35,713 nt of DNA from Planctomycetota bacterium (GTDB lineage: Bacteria > Planctomycetota > Phycisphaerae > SM23-33), in contig JACRIL010000075.1 in the NCBI GenBank assembly GCA_016235825.1, positions 1-35,713 of the forward strand, in the 5' to 3' direction. This document shows positions 7,101-14,036 of this stretch, piece by piece; positions within the stretch are counted from its first letter, which is position 1, and each line of letters starts with the position of its first letter. Below the pieces are notes generated by a model. It did no database searches, was not told where the DNA came from, and saw only the letters and a list, made by a program, of their open reading frames with translations. The position numbers and the translations under genes are program-made.

Positions 7101-9426
7101 CCCCGCGGTTGCAGGTGGCGTACCATGTCTCGCGGGCTACGTACGCCTCGTCGGGGAAATCCCGCCAGCTCCTGCCTCGAACAGTAGCGCCGCGTTCGGT
7201 CGTGCCGACCGGCCAGGTCTTATCGGACATGTCGTTGTAGTGGCAGCCGTTGACCGGCATCGACTGGTTCTTCAGCGCCCGCCCGCCGTCAACCATGGTC
7301 GGGCGCGTCGGGTCGAGCTTCTCCACCATTTCAGCGCCCTTGCGGATCGCCGGCTCGACGATGTCCAGCGTCCCCAAATTGCACGAATTGATGAAGATGA
7401 CCTCGTTCTCAAGCGACCAGATGAAGATCGACGGGTGGTTCCGTTCGGTTTTTATCCATGCCTGCATCTGGTCGTACCAGTTGTCGAAGAGCTTCTGCCT
7501 GAGCACGCGGACATTCTTGCCGTCAGACCCCTGCGAGTCTTCCACCAGGCCGTAGCTGGCCATCTCGCCGTCGAAGATGCCGCTGCACCTGACGGGCATG
7601 CCGTTCTCGTCCATATAATCCAGCACCTGCTGCCTCGTCATGCCTTTCATTCCGCTGGATGACCAAAGTCTAAACATGTTGACGCCTGTTTTGGCCCGGG
7701 TTTCGATGAGCCTTTTGGGAGTATGCATGTCGGTAACATCGGCCCACATCTGCCAATTGACGCCGTTGAGCTTGAACAGGTGGGTGTTCCACTCCCACTC
7801 GCGGAAGCCGAACCGCGTCTTGAGGACATCGACGACCTTGCCGTCGACTGAAATCTTTGTTACGACCCAGTAAAGCTGCGGGTCGTCCGGCCACCACAGT
7901 TTGGGATTCTCCCACTTTTCCTTCAGTTCGACCGCGGCCTCCTGGCCAGCCGGGACCGACAGTTCCTTCGCGGCCAGCGTCTTTTCAGCCGCGCCGCCCT
8001 TGCCGGCGTTCCAGGGGATTATCTCATTCTCGATCTTGACGTTGACCGGCCCGGCTGAAGGATTGCGGACCGTAACATCCAGAGCCAGTTCCTTGTTCTT
8101 TACGGACGTCTTCACAAACACGTCTTTGGCGTGAGCCTTGCCCGTCGCGACAAAACGCAGCGGCGCGATTATTCCGTTCTCGAAGCAGAACTGGACTGGC
8201 ATCAGGAGCTTGAACGACACGCCCTGATTGGAGCGGCAGACGTCCGGGGGGACGTTGAACATCAAACGGGCGCCCACTTCGGCGGTCAGAGGGTTCTTCT
8301 TGTCGGGCTCGTATGCGTAGTAGTGGTCCTTGAATACTATCGCCACGTCATTGACCTCGCCGGGCTTGACGCCCGCCGTTACGTCGCACTGCCACTGGGC
8401 GAAACAGTCTTTCGACCAGCCGCAGTGTTTGCCGTTCACGAACACGCTGGCGATCATGCTGAAGCTCTCGAAGTCGAGGATGAAACTCATGTCCTTCATC
8501 TCGGCGGGGACCCTGACCTTCGTGCGCAGGATATAGCGGTGGCAGAGGTCCATGTTCGGCAGGGCCTTGTCCTTGCTCGACGGGGCCGGCATGGCGTACC
8601 AGAAGAGCTGGTTCATATCAGGCAGGGCCTCGTCGCCCTTAAGCTGTTTGTCCGGCGGCACTGTAAGCTCGTCCCAGCGGGCGAACTGCCATAGCCCGTT
8701 CAGTTCGGTTACGGACCTTTCGGCCTGGGCCGCGGGCGGGGCGATCTCGAAGACCTGTGCGGCAGCCTTCGTGCCGGTCTCGCCGGCAAAGTCCGTCTGA
8801 TCGGGCTTGTACTTGCCGTTCGGCCGGAACTGCCCCTTGTAGATGCAGAAGCAGTCGAGCATGAAAAGCGCCCGGTCGGGAACCTGGGTCTTTTCCTCCA
8901 CTTCCTTTCCGTCCGGCCCCCGCTTTTTATCGACCTTTTCCTTCGTGCGGGCGACGTGGCGGATCTGTATCTTGTGTTTGCCAGGCTGCAGTTCCTGCTC
9001 GCCCAGCATTGCCCAGGCCAGTTCGCACCAGGTCCACAGTTCAAACAGATCGGTGGTCGGCTGGGTGTGCTTGAGCGTCTTGAACGCGCCATCGTCAATC
9101 CGCCAGTCGAAGTCGGATCGGACCCACTCGTAGCCGATCCTGGCCCATATCTGAAACTTGCCGGCCGTCTTCACCTCGAAATCATATCCGAATATCTTCC
9201 CGTCATTGCCGAGCGTCGCCTGCGTGTCTTTTTCGGGAATGCTCAGGTTCAAATACTTGCCGGAGACGATGTCCTTCTCGCATTTGCCTTCAAAGGTGCA
9301 GCCGGGAAGGTCGGGGGTCGGCTTTTCGGTCGGGGTTTCGCCCTCGATCCACACGTACTCGTCGGCTGCAAGAACCAGGGAAGGCGAAAAAAGGGCGACA
9401 AGCAAAAGGGTCAACATGCGTTTCAT
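4186..9426 (-). CDS. Giant secreted GH2-like glycoside hydrolase (1746 aa)
   Basis: ATG 9426 is preceded by AAAGGA at 7 bases' distance, and MKRMLTLLLVALFSPSLVLA is a signal peptide. Residues 22-200 look like a carbohydrate-binding jelly roll (WARIGYEW, HKIQIRHV). About 235-375 is a GH2 sugar-binding domain (ELNGLWQFARWDE, ASVFVNGKHCGW). About 430-540 is Ig-like, ending in the GH2 hinge RFGFREWEW. The TIM barrel runs about 550-860: TGVNMFRLW, the acid/base motif WSLENEV (Glu about 675) and the nucleophile motif LHGECF (Glu about 791). From about 970 two Rossmann-like segments follow (DLLVLDPAGAVKARL; TAVVCDPASLKAKLL), resembling ThuA/GATase-like modules with no visible catalytic triad. About 1340-1460 looks like another jelly roll. 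At 1746 aa it is well above usual GH2 length (about 600-1100). The exact activity (galactosidase, mannosidase or glucuronidase) cannot be decided. Confidence 0.75.
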   Translation of the reverse strand: MKRMLTLLLVALFSPSLVLAADEYVWIEGETPTEKPTPDLPGCTFEGKCEKDIVSGKYLNLSIPEKDTQATLGNDGKIFGYDFEVKTAGKFQIWARIGYEWVRSDFDWRIDDGAFKTLKHTQPTTDLFELWTWCELAWAMLGEQELQPGKHKIQIRHVARTKEKVDKKRGPDGKEVEEKTQVPDRALFMLDCFCIYKGQFRPNGKYKPDQTDFAGETGTKAAAQVFEIAPPAAQAERSVTELNGLWQFARWDELTVPPDKQLKGDEALPDMNQLFWYAMPAPSSKDKALPNMDLCHRYILRTKVRVPAEMKDMSFILDFESFSMIASVFVNGKHCGWSKDCFAQWQCDVTAGVKPGEVNDVAIVFKDHYYAYEPDKKNPLTAEVGARLMFNVPPDVCRSNQGVSFKLLMPVQFCFENGIIAPLRFVATGKAHAKDVFVKTSVKNKELALDVTVRNPSAGPVNVKIENEIIPWNAGKGGAAEKTLAAKELSVPAGQEAAVELKEKWENPKLWWPDDPQLYWVVTKISVDGKVVDVLKTRFGFREWEWNTHLFKLNGVNWQMWADVTDMHTPKRLIETRAKTGVNMFRLWSSSGMKGMTRQQVLDYMDENGMPVRCSGIFDGEMASYGLVEDSQGSDGKNVRVLRQKLFDNWYDQMQAWIKTERNHPSIFIWSLENEVIFINSCNLGTLDIVEPAIRKGAEMVEKLDPTRPTMVDGGRALKNQSMPVNGCHYNDMSDKTWPVGTTERGATVRGRSWRDFPDEAYVARETWYATCNRGAGVWPMAKDKPMLHGECFYANGFAPTEFSAVGGEKCFVGQSEAKPARGLYGKMLCEGYRWNEVSAWHMWLGGDTELYYNSMQPICVFSRQWNWTFPTNSEFKRNLKVFNSTHYSDPIEMACQLKVDGKVIDEKKETFNIPAGAAQEKEYVFKTPQGGQRTAAEFIMTCSVKGKEVFREVKTVAIINPDAAAKPQIAKADLLVLDPAGAVKARLAKRGIEFTEVKSVDDMQAGSKAVIVLGKDAIPADKSTDSKWMALAAGGARIISLEHKTPLRYQAIPADMEVADFAGRIAFAEDLGHPVMAGLDQQDFFTWNNDHILYRNPYKKGTRGARSLIQCDRELGYSALAECQIGDGIMLLCQLVVGEKLDSNPVAQRLFDNMVNYAGAYKPVRKSTAVVCDPASLKAKLLKTVELQFDQQADPVAAMNDKYGIVVIDATPANLKALAGALDKIKAYTGKGGWIMLWGLTPEGLADYNKIVGFDHVIRPCQMEKVVFTAPRDPLTSGMTLRDIVMDTGKNIFAWMSLKFPAEDEFSYIVDYDEVGPFMKMPSLAELGQPADSAKGMDHWPYNLFNNYTADDCWRFCYMICMDPGQKTKWWMELPKEEELVNFSIVQNVIYHKITKINLYFDDDPKPFAIEIKPTHDRQDFSVEGKKAKKITIELADWEKSGTANVLGIDNIWLGVKRPPEFLKNVKPLINIGGLMRYNMGAGGIVLNQINVLDKEVNPINADKKANVVKTLLKNMGAVLSGGKVVVAGANLKYTPIKIPDAKYNAYLAAGKAPAWFTPGPGDMSSLPVGEQKLAGVSYNILDFRTSPVPSCIMLQGYGAAAKDKEVKDIPIKQKADALFFLHTFNPKNETVNWSKDRRITAPPVAFKYVITYADGKTADVPVVWGQGVGNWREKEPGPLMGSVIAWVGPIEKDTEGRKAVLYSMQWDNPRPDAEIASVDVVYGDDKDKWGAPSVLAITAASAAK

Positions 9427-9668
9427 GTTCTTTTCCTTTCAAGGATGCGATATGTCCAGGCTGTTCTACCGTAAAGCATATTGCTTGCGGATGCAACTGG
9501 AGAATCCGGCAATATACGCCATACTTCCTCTTGGCCGAATGTGCGGCTTGGTAACACTTATTTTCAGATTTTTCCGGTAACCCGCCGTTCGGCTCAAGCG
9601 TATATATGGCCGGTAGAACAATTGTCGAAACAATCAGATTCAACCCGGCTATAATCAGGAGACAAACG
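9427..9668. promoter_or_regulatory. Divergent promoter region between the giant glycosidase and the sigma-factor operon
   Basis: 242 bp separate two outward-facing transcription units, so promoters for both must lie here. The minus-strand ribosome site AAAGGA adjoins the glycosidase start; AGGAG (9657-9661) serves the plus-strand gene. No promoter boxes are convincing, and I could not assign an ECF-type -35/-10 pair by eye. Confidence 0.4.
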
Positions 9669-10739
9669 ATGCTGAAACAATGGCTTACAGGATTGGCGAT
9701 ACTGATGATCTGTCAGCTTTCCCTTGCCGGGCCGCCCGACAAGGCCCTGATCCCCGATGCCGCCAGTTGGGTCGCCCATCTCGACGTGGAGGCAATGATG
9801 GCGACGAAGACCTTCAAGGCGTTGGCCGGCATGGCGGGTTTCGCAATGCAACCGCCCGCCATGGATGAAAACGGGAAAAACGCCTCGTCTTCGCCGCTCG
9901 ATCCGATCATGGGCATGCTCAAAGACCTCAAGGCTGTAACATTTTACGGCCTGACCGGCGGCGAGGCCCAGCCTGTCGTGATCGTTCGCGGAAAGCTGGA
10001 CAAATCAACGATCATGGCCATGATCGGACTGGCCGACGACAAACCCGCCGAGATGTACGGCAATCGCAAGATATTTCTGAGCAGCAACAAGGACAGGCCG
10101 TCGGAATCATTTTATATCTGTTTCTATGACGACAACACGATGATCGGTTGCCAGAACGTCGCCTCGCTCCGCTCTGCGATGGACCTGGCCGACGGAAGCG
10201 GCAAACCGCTGGCCAAAGATAACGTCCTGTCGGAGATGCTCACGTTCGATAAAGGCATGGTCGCGATTATCGCCGCCAAAGATATCGACGGATACGCCAG
10301 GCTCATCCGCAAGGAATCGCCCGAGGCGGCGGCGGTGCTGGCGAAGATCAAGAACATATGCCTGCGGATCGGCGAGAAGGGCGAAAGCATCTGCGCGTCC
10401 GCCTCGGTTTTTGCGACCGCCCAGGAACACGCCGCAAACATCGAACAGGTTCTAAAGGGCCTGGTCGCGATGGGCGAACTGGCCTCCGACGGCGACAAGG
10501 GCCTGGCCTTGATCATGAAACTCCTGAAGCCGACGATCTCGCGGGAGGGAACCAGGGTCGATGTGGAGGTGAAGGCGTCTCTGACTGAAATAATACTCGT
10601 ATTGATGAGCGGCCAGATTAAAATCGGCGGCGAATCGCCGGCAACCTCGGCCAACCAACATGGAGATGCGTTGTTCAAGTGGGAATGGAAATTTGAAACC
10701 ACTTCGACCAGCCGGCCCGCGGTTAAGGCGGAAAAATAG
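9669..10739 (+). CDS. Secreted protein of unknown function, first gene of the sigma-factor operon
   Basis: A protein of 356 aa. The frame is open from 9606, but ATG 9669 is chosen: AGGAG (9657-9661) lies 7 bases before it and the protein then begins with a clean signal peptide (MLKQWLTGLAILMICQLSLA) ending near AGPPDKA. I do not recognise a family. The mature part starts LIPDAASWVAHLDVEAMMAT and has repeated alpha/beta stretches (LKAVTFYGL, QPVVIVRGKL, GMVAIIAAKDIDGYA), which recalls the large, poorly defined group of planctomycete envelope proteins with a 'DAxxxVxxD' opening. It ends with TAG directly adjoining the ATG of the sigma factor, so translation is probably coupled. It may be a signal input or a target of the sigma system. 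Confidence 0.7.
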   Translation: MLKQWLTGLAILMICQLSLAGPPDKALIPDAASWVAHLDVEAMMATKTFKALAGMAGFAMQPPAMDENGKNASSSPLDPIMGMLKDLKAVTFYGLTGGEAQPVVIVRGKLDKSTIMAMIGLADDKPAEMYGNRKIFLSSNKDRPSESFYICFYDDNTMIGCQNVASLRSAMDLADGSGKPLAKDNVLSEMLTFDKGMVAIIAAKDIDGYARLIRKESPEAAAVLAKIKNICLRIGEKGESICASASVFATAQEHAANIEQVLKGLVAMGELASDGDKGLALIMKLLKPTISREGTRVDVEVKASLTEIILVLMSGQIKIGGESPATSANQHGDALFKWEWKFETTSTSRPAVKAEK

Positions 10740-11369
10740 ATGCCTGAACCTGCACCGGAAATCGGCGGATCGGACGTGTCGATCCACAGCGACGGCCGGC
10801 TGGCGATGCAGGCCGCCGCGGGCCACGCGCCGGCATTCGGGGAACTGGTCAACCGGCACTCGGGCGGGCTGCTGCGGTTCCTGCTGCGATACTGCGGCAA
10901 CCTGCACGACGCCGAGGACCTGCTTCAGGACACCTTCGTCCGCGCGTACGAGCACATCGGCTCATATGACGCCAATTACAAGTTCACGACGTGGATGTTC
11001 ACGATCGCCTGGCGGCTGGCGTGCAGCCATCACCGCAAAGGCCGGACCGTGCGTATCAACGAGGAACCGGCACAGCCGCTGGATCGATCCTGCCCGCTGG
11101 GCCACGCGATGAAGGCGGAGCAGAAGGACAATCTTTGGAACACGGCCCGGCAGGTGCTGCCGGAAAATCAGTTTATGGCGCTTTGGCTGAAATACGCCGA
11201 GGACATAAGCGTGCAGGAAATAGCAAGGATACTGGACAGGCGGCCCGGGAACGTCAAGGTCCTGCTTTTCAGGGCCAGGGAAGGCCTTTACGACAAACTC
11301 AAGGGCGACGAAGATGGCAAACTTTCGGCCGGCCGGCGGCATGCCGGCGCGGTCGCGGGAGGTGCATGA
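10740..11369 (+). CDS. ECF-type sigma-70 family RNA polymerase sigma factor
   Basis: A protein of 209 aa. It starts at the first base after the upstream stop codon. Region 2 spans about residues 33-100: FGELVNRHSGGLLRFLLRY, then DAEDLLQDTFVRAYEHI, the core-binding helix with the hallmark D-x-E-D-L-x-Q-D-x-F, then FTTWMFTIAWRLACSHHRK, corresponding to the -10 recognition helix. Region 4 spans about 127-185, with ISVQEIARIL followed by PGNVKVLLFRAREGL, a helix-turn-helix for the -35 element. Region 3 is absent, as in ECF factors. The tail (about 190-209) is Gly/Ala-rich. ATGA overlaps the next gene, which encodes a zinc-finger anti-sigma factor, so the pair is almost certainly a regulatory unit. 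The target promoter cannot be inferred. Confidence 0.93.
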   Translation: MPEPAPEIGGSDVSIHSDGRLAMQAAAGHAPAFGELVNRHSGGLLRFLLRYCGNLHDAEDLLQDTFVRAYEHIGSYDANYKFTTWMFTIAWRLACSHHRKGRTVRINEEPAQPLDRSCPLGHAMKAEQKDNLWNTARQVLPENQFMALWLKYAEDISVQEIARILDRRPGNVKVLLFRAREGLYDKLKGDEDGKLSAGRRHAGAVAGGA

Positions 11370-11971
11370 TGTCTTGCGATACGATCAGACAACAGATATC
11401 GGGATGCCTTGATAGCGGCCGGCCCCTGCCGGACCGGGTGCGGGATCACATCGATTCCTGCCGGCCCTGCCGCGAATTCCACGAGGCCTGCCGGGGCATC
11501 GGCGAAAGGCTCGCTGCCGACGCCGCCAGCGGCTGTCCCGCCGTCGGGCCGCTGCTGCGCGACGCCGTCATGGCCCGGTGCAGCCAGGTCCGGCCCGGCG
11601 CGGCAACCGCCCGCAACTGGCGAAGGATATTTATCCGCTTTTCCGCGGCGGCCCTGGCGACGGCTGCTTTGATAACCCTCGCGATTCTGATCCGGCCGGC
11701 GATGTTCAAACAACCCTTGCCGTCGCCGGCGCCTGTTGTCATTGTTCCTCAGCCTCATCCCGATCAGGGCGGCACCAGGCTGGTCGCATGGCTGGTCAGC
11801 AATCCCGACATCGTGCCGCAGTCTCTTAACAAGGCCGGCCAGGCCGTCAGGGAACCGGTGAAACAGCAGACCGATTTGCTCATGAAAAAAGGTGCCGATT
11901 TCGCCAGTACGCTCCTGGCCGCCATGCCTATCAAACCGGCCTCCCCGCCCAAACCACAGGATCTGAGATAA
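11366..11971 (+). CDS. Membrane-anchored zinc-finger anti-sigma factor
   Basis: A protein of 201 aa. The start overlaps the sigma-factor stop (ATGA); GGGAGG (11357-11362) lies 3 bases before ATG 11366 and 6 before ATG 11369, so the true start may be the second Met. The N-terminus carries the anti-sigma zinc motif H-x3-C-x2-C (His28, Cys32, Cys35 in HIDSCRPC), as in zf-HC2/ZAS proteins that hold ECF factors inactive. A single membrane segment lies at about 88-110 (FSAAALATAALITLAILI), placing about 90 proline-rich residues outside the cytoplasm as a possible sensor. Its length and topology are normal for the family. The TAATG overlap with the next gene (11969-11973) couples it to that gene. 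Confidence 0.85.
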   Translation: MMSCDTIRQQISGCLDSGRPLPDRVRDHIDSCRPCREFHEACRGIGERLAADAASGCPAVGPLLRDAVMARCSQVRPGAATARNWRRIFIRFSAAALATAALITLAILIRPAMFKQPLPSPAPVVIVPQPHPDQGGTRLVAWLVSNPDIVPQSLNKAGQAVREPVKQQTDLLMKKGADFASTLLAAMPIKPASPPKPQDLR

Positions 11972-13149
11972 TGGACCAAACTGTTTTCACGAAAAAAACG
12001 GCTCTCATCGTCATCGTGGCACTTGCGGTCATGGCTGTTTTTTTTGTTTTTTGGAAAGCGTATTCTCCCATCCGTGACAGCCCTTTGAAAATGGCTCCCC
12101 CCCTAACCACTTATGCGAGTGGAGGGGAAAAAACACAGCGGCGTTTTCAACGAGCTGATAAAGTGGATGATGCCGCGCCGCTGATGCCGTGCGGGACGAA
12201 CTTTGAATACTACGGCTGGTTTGCGGTTCATTACACTGAGCCGACACCGGAACTGAAGCGGATACGGCAGTATACCAATACCGCTTTTGCAGTCATCCCC
12301 CTTCAGGCAAAAGTCTTAAAGGAGCTTGGTTTCAAGCATGTCGTGTATTCCATCTCTTTCATTACTCAGGAAATCATCGACCAATTGATTGAGGAAGCGG
12401 GAGGAAGTATTCCGGAATTCACGGTCAAAGATCCTAAATCCGGAAAGGAATATCCGTCCGGGGTGAAGGACTACGCCAAGGGGATTCCCGGCTTTCGCGA
12501 GAAGTTCTTTGCCCTCTACCGGCCGAAGCTCGACACGCTCAAACGCTCACTTGAGGAAATAGGCGCATTGAACGTTGTTGACGTGTTTTATCTGGCCGAT
12601 GAGCCGGCGCTCAATCGCAACATTTACCTGGATCAGGAATTTCTGGATCAAATAGTGGCCAAATTCAAGCAAGTGTTCCTGGGCAAAAAAACGGTTATGG
12701 TCTTTTCCCAGAACCCTGGAGATCCCTTCCCCGGAACGGGGAAACATTTGGCGGCTCCACCGGCCCTCGATATCGTGGGCGTGGATCCCTATTTCGATCC
12801 AAAGAAAGTAAGTTGCGATACCGAAAGTGTTCGCTCATGGCTCTATGAAAAAGATCCATATACCAACATTAACTGGGCCAAGCAGTTTAAGAAACCCATC
12901 ATTGTCATCGGGGACGCGCAACTGCGTAACGGAAAAGCAATCGGCCGCTTTTATCCCAAAGCGACCTTTGACATTCTGAAGGCTGACAAAGATGTTGTAG
13001 GTCTCATCTGGTATCAATATGACAAATCATACAAGGAGGCATCCGATAGCGGGGAGCTCTCCGGAGCGGCCAATGATCCGGAATTAGTGCGTCTGATTGA
13101 AAGCATGTCAGTCGCACAGGCGGCGACTCAAAAATCCGTTGGCAGATGA
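11971..13149 (+). CDS. Membrane-anchored TIM-barrel-like protein of unknown function
   Basis: A protein of 392 aa whose ATG overlaps the anti-sigma stop by one base. One N-terminal membrane segment (about 11-29, ALIVIVALAVMAVFFVFW) anchors it. The rest lies outside and has strand signatures of a glycosidase-like (beta/alpha)8 barrel: HVVYSISF, VVDVFYLADEP (Asp/Glu at about 210-211, the position where clan-A barrels carry their acid/base), KTVMVFSQNP, LDIVGVDPYF, PIIVIGD and VVGLIWYQYD. I cannot place it in a named family. It lacks a clear second catalytic Glu, so it may bind and not cleave glycans. Base composition is noticeably lower in GC than the preceding genes, and a hairpin (CCCC..CCACT / AGTGG.GGGG, 12100-12127) interrupts the linker after the membrane helix, which suggests a separate origin. 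As the last gene of a sigma/anti-sigma operon it may be a sensor or effector. Confidence 0.6.
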   Translation: MDQTVFTKKTALIVIVALAVMAVFFVFWKAYSPIRDSPLKMAPPLTTYASGGEKTQRRFQRADKVDDAAPLMPCGTNFEYYGWFAVHYTEPTPELKRIRQYTNTAFAVIPLQAKVLKELGFKHVVYSISFITQEIIDQLIEEAGGSIPEFTVKDPKSGKEYPSGVKDYAKGIPGFREKFFALYRPKLDTLKRSLEEIGALNVVDVFYLADEPALNRNIYLDQEFLDQIVAKFKQVFLGKKTVMVFSQNPGDPFPGTGKHLAAPPALDIVGVDPYFDPKKVSCDTESVRSWLYEKDPYTNINWAKQFKKPIIVIGDAQLRNGKAIGRFYPKATFDILKADKDVVGLIWYQYDKSYKEASDSGELSGAANDPELVRLIESMSVAQAATQKSVGR

Positions 13150-13207
13150 AATGCCGGCGGCATGTTTGGTGAAGTAGAAAAATGACAGGAAAGGGCGCCA
13201 TCGGCCG

Positions 13208-13254
13208 CATCCGTTTGCAGCCACGTTTTTTCGTGGCACGGATGGGACGCCCAT
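13208..13254. terminator. Nested hairpin between convergent operons, probable terminator/dispersed repeat
   Basis: CATCCGT (13208-13214) pairs with ACGGATG (13238-13244), enclosing CCACG (13221-13225) and CGTGG (13232-13236) around a T6 loop. A competing hairpin ATGGG (13242-13246) / CCCAT (13250-13254) shares bases with the outer arm, so the structures are mutually exclusive. It lies between the end of the plus-strand operon (13149) and the end of the minus-strand ABC operon (13264), where termination is expected in both directions. The CGTGGCACGGATGGGACG core resembles repeat text I associate with planctomycete intergenic regions. Confidence 0.5.
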
Positions 13255-13263
13255 GCTACTTGA

Positions 13264-14034
13264 TCATCTTGTTGAGACGGAGTCGGACCGGATATTAACG
13301 GATCGGCGGTCGGCGAATCTTTCGAGGCTGCCGTCCTTGAGCCATGCGATGGAGTCGGCCAGTTCCATCAGCCGGGCGTCGTGCGTGGCGCACAGGACGG
13401 TCAGGCCGGCCTGAGAACGGATTTCGTCGATGAGCAGGGCCATCTGAAGGCTGCTGTCCAGGTCCAGGTTCGAGGTCGGCTCGTCGAGCAGCAGTATCGA
13501 CGGGGCGATCACGATGGCCCTTGCGACGGCAAGAAGCTGGACCTGTCCGCCGGAGAGTTCGGGCGGTTTGCGGTCGGCAAGGTCAGTCAGCCCGACTCGT
13601 GCGAGGGCCTCGTCCGCGCGCCGGCGGGCGGACTCCTCGTCAGCCCCCCCCAGCAGCAGCGGCAGCATGACGTTCCGCCGGGCTGTCTCGCGATTGGCCA
13701 GCCGGGCGGCCTGCTGGACGTAGCCGATCTTCGTCCTCCGCAGGCGGGCCAGATGATCGTCGTCGAATATGGCCAGGTCCGCCTGGTCGATCATCACGGT
13801 CCCGCCGGTCGGGCGGTCCAGGCCGGCGACGAGATTCAGCAGCGTGGTCTTGCCCGACCCGCTGGGTCCGACGACGCAGATGAACTTTCCGGCGGGAACG
13901 GAGAGGTTCAGATGATTCAGCGCATGGACGACCGAGGGCGGCGAGCCGAATATCCTGGTTAGGTCGGCAGCCAGCACGGCCGGCTGTACGGTCGCCGGCT
14001 GGGATGAGAATAATATTGCCTGCGGTTGGGTCAA
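13264..14034 (-). CDS. ABC transporter ATP-binding protein (MacB/LolD type), last gene of the operon
   Basis: A protein of 256 aa. The frame is open further upstream, inside the permease gene, but TTG 14034 is chosen because AGGAGG lies 7 bases before it and it starts just after the permease stop (14037). All ATPase motifs are present: Walker A GPSGSGKTT (about 56-64), Q-loop in GYVQQA (about 104-109), signature LSGGQ (160-164), Walker B ILLLDEP (about 180-186), and the H-loop ATHD (about 216-219). The pattern LNLVAGLDRPTGGTV is typical of the LolD/MacB/FtsE group, which pairs with FtsX-like permeases and drives conformational work in permeases more often than bulk import. It has an unusual N-terminal extension of about 20 residues before the first strand. 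Its partner is most likely the adjacent short FtsX permease. Confidence 0.88.
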   Translation of the reverse strand: MTQPQAILFSSQPATVQPAVLAADLTRIFGSPPSVVHALNHLNLSVPAGKFICVVGPSGSGKTTLLNLVAGLDRPTGGTVMIDQADLAIFDDDHLARLRRTKIGYVQQAARLANRETARRNVMLPLLLGGADEESARRRADEALARVGLTDLADRKPPELSGGQVQLLAVARAIVIAPSILLLDEPTSNLDLDSSLQMALLIDEIRSQAGLTVLCATHDARLMELADSIAWLKDGSLERFADRRSVNIRSDSVSTR

Positions 14035-14036
14035 GT

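Noticed and set aside
5176..7662. 828-codon open frame on the plus strand
   Set aside because: It lies wholly antisense to the giant glycosidase, whose GC-rich third positions keep the opposite frame open. No start signal and no family-like residues.
9650..9655. TATAAT before the sigma-factor operon
   Set aside because: It lies only about 14 bases before ATG 9669 and next to the ribosome site, too close to serve as a -10 box with a usable leader, and no -35 box is at the right distance.
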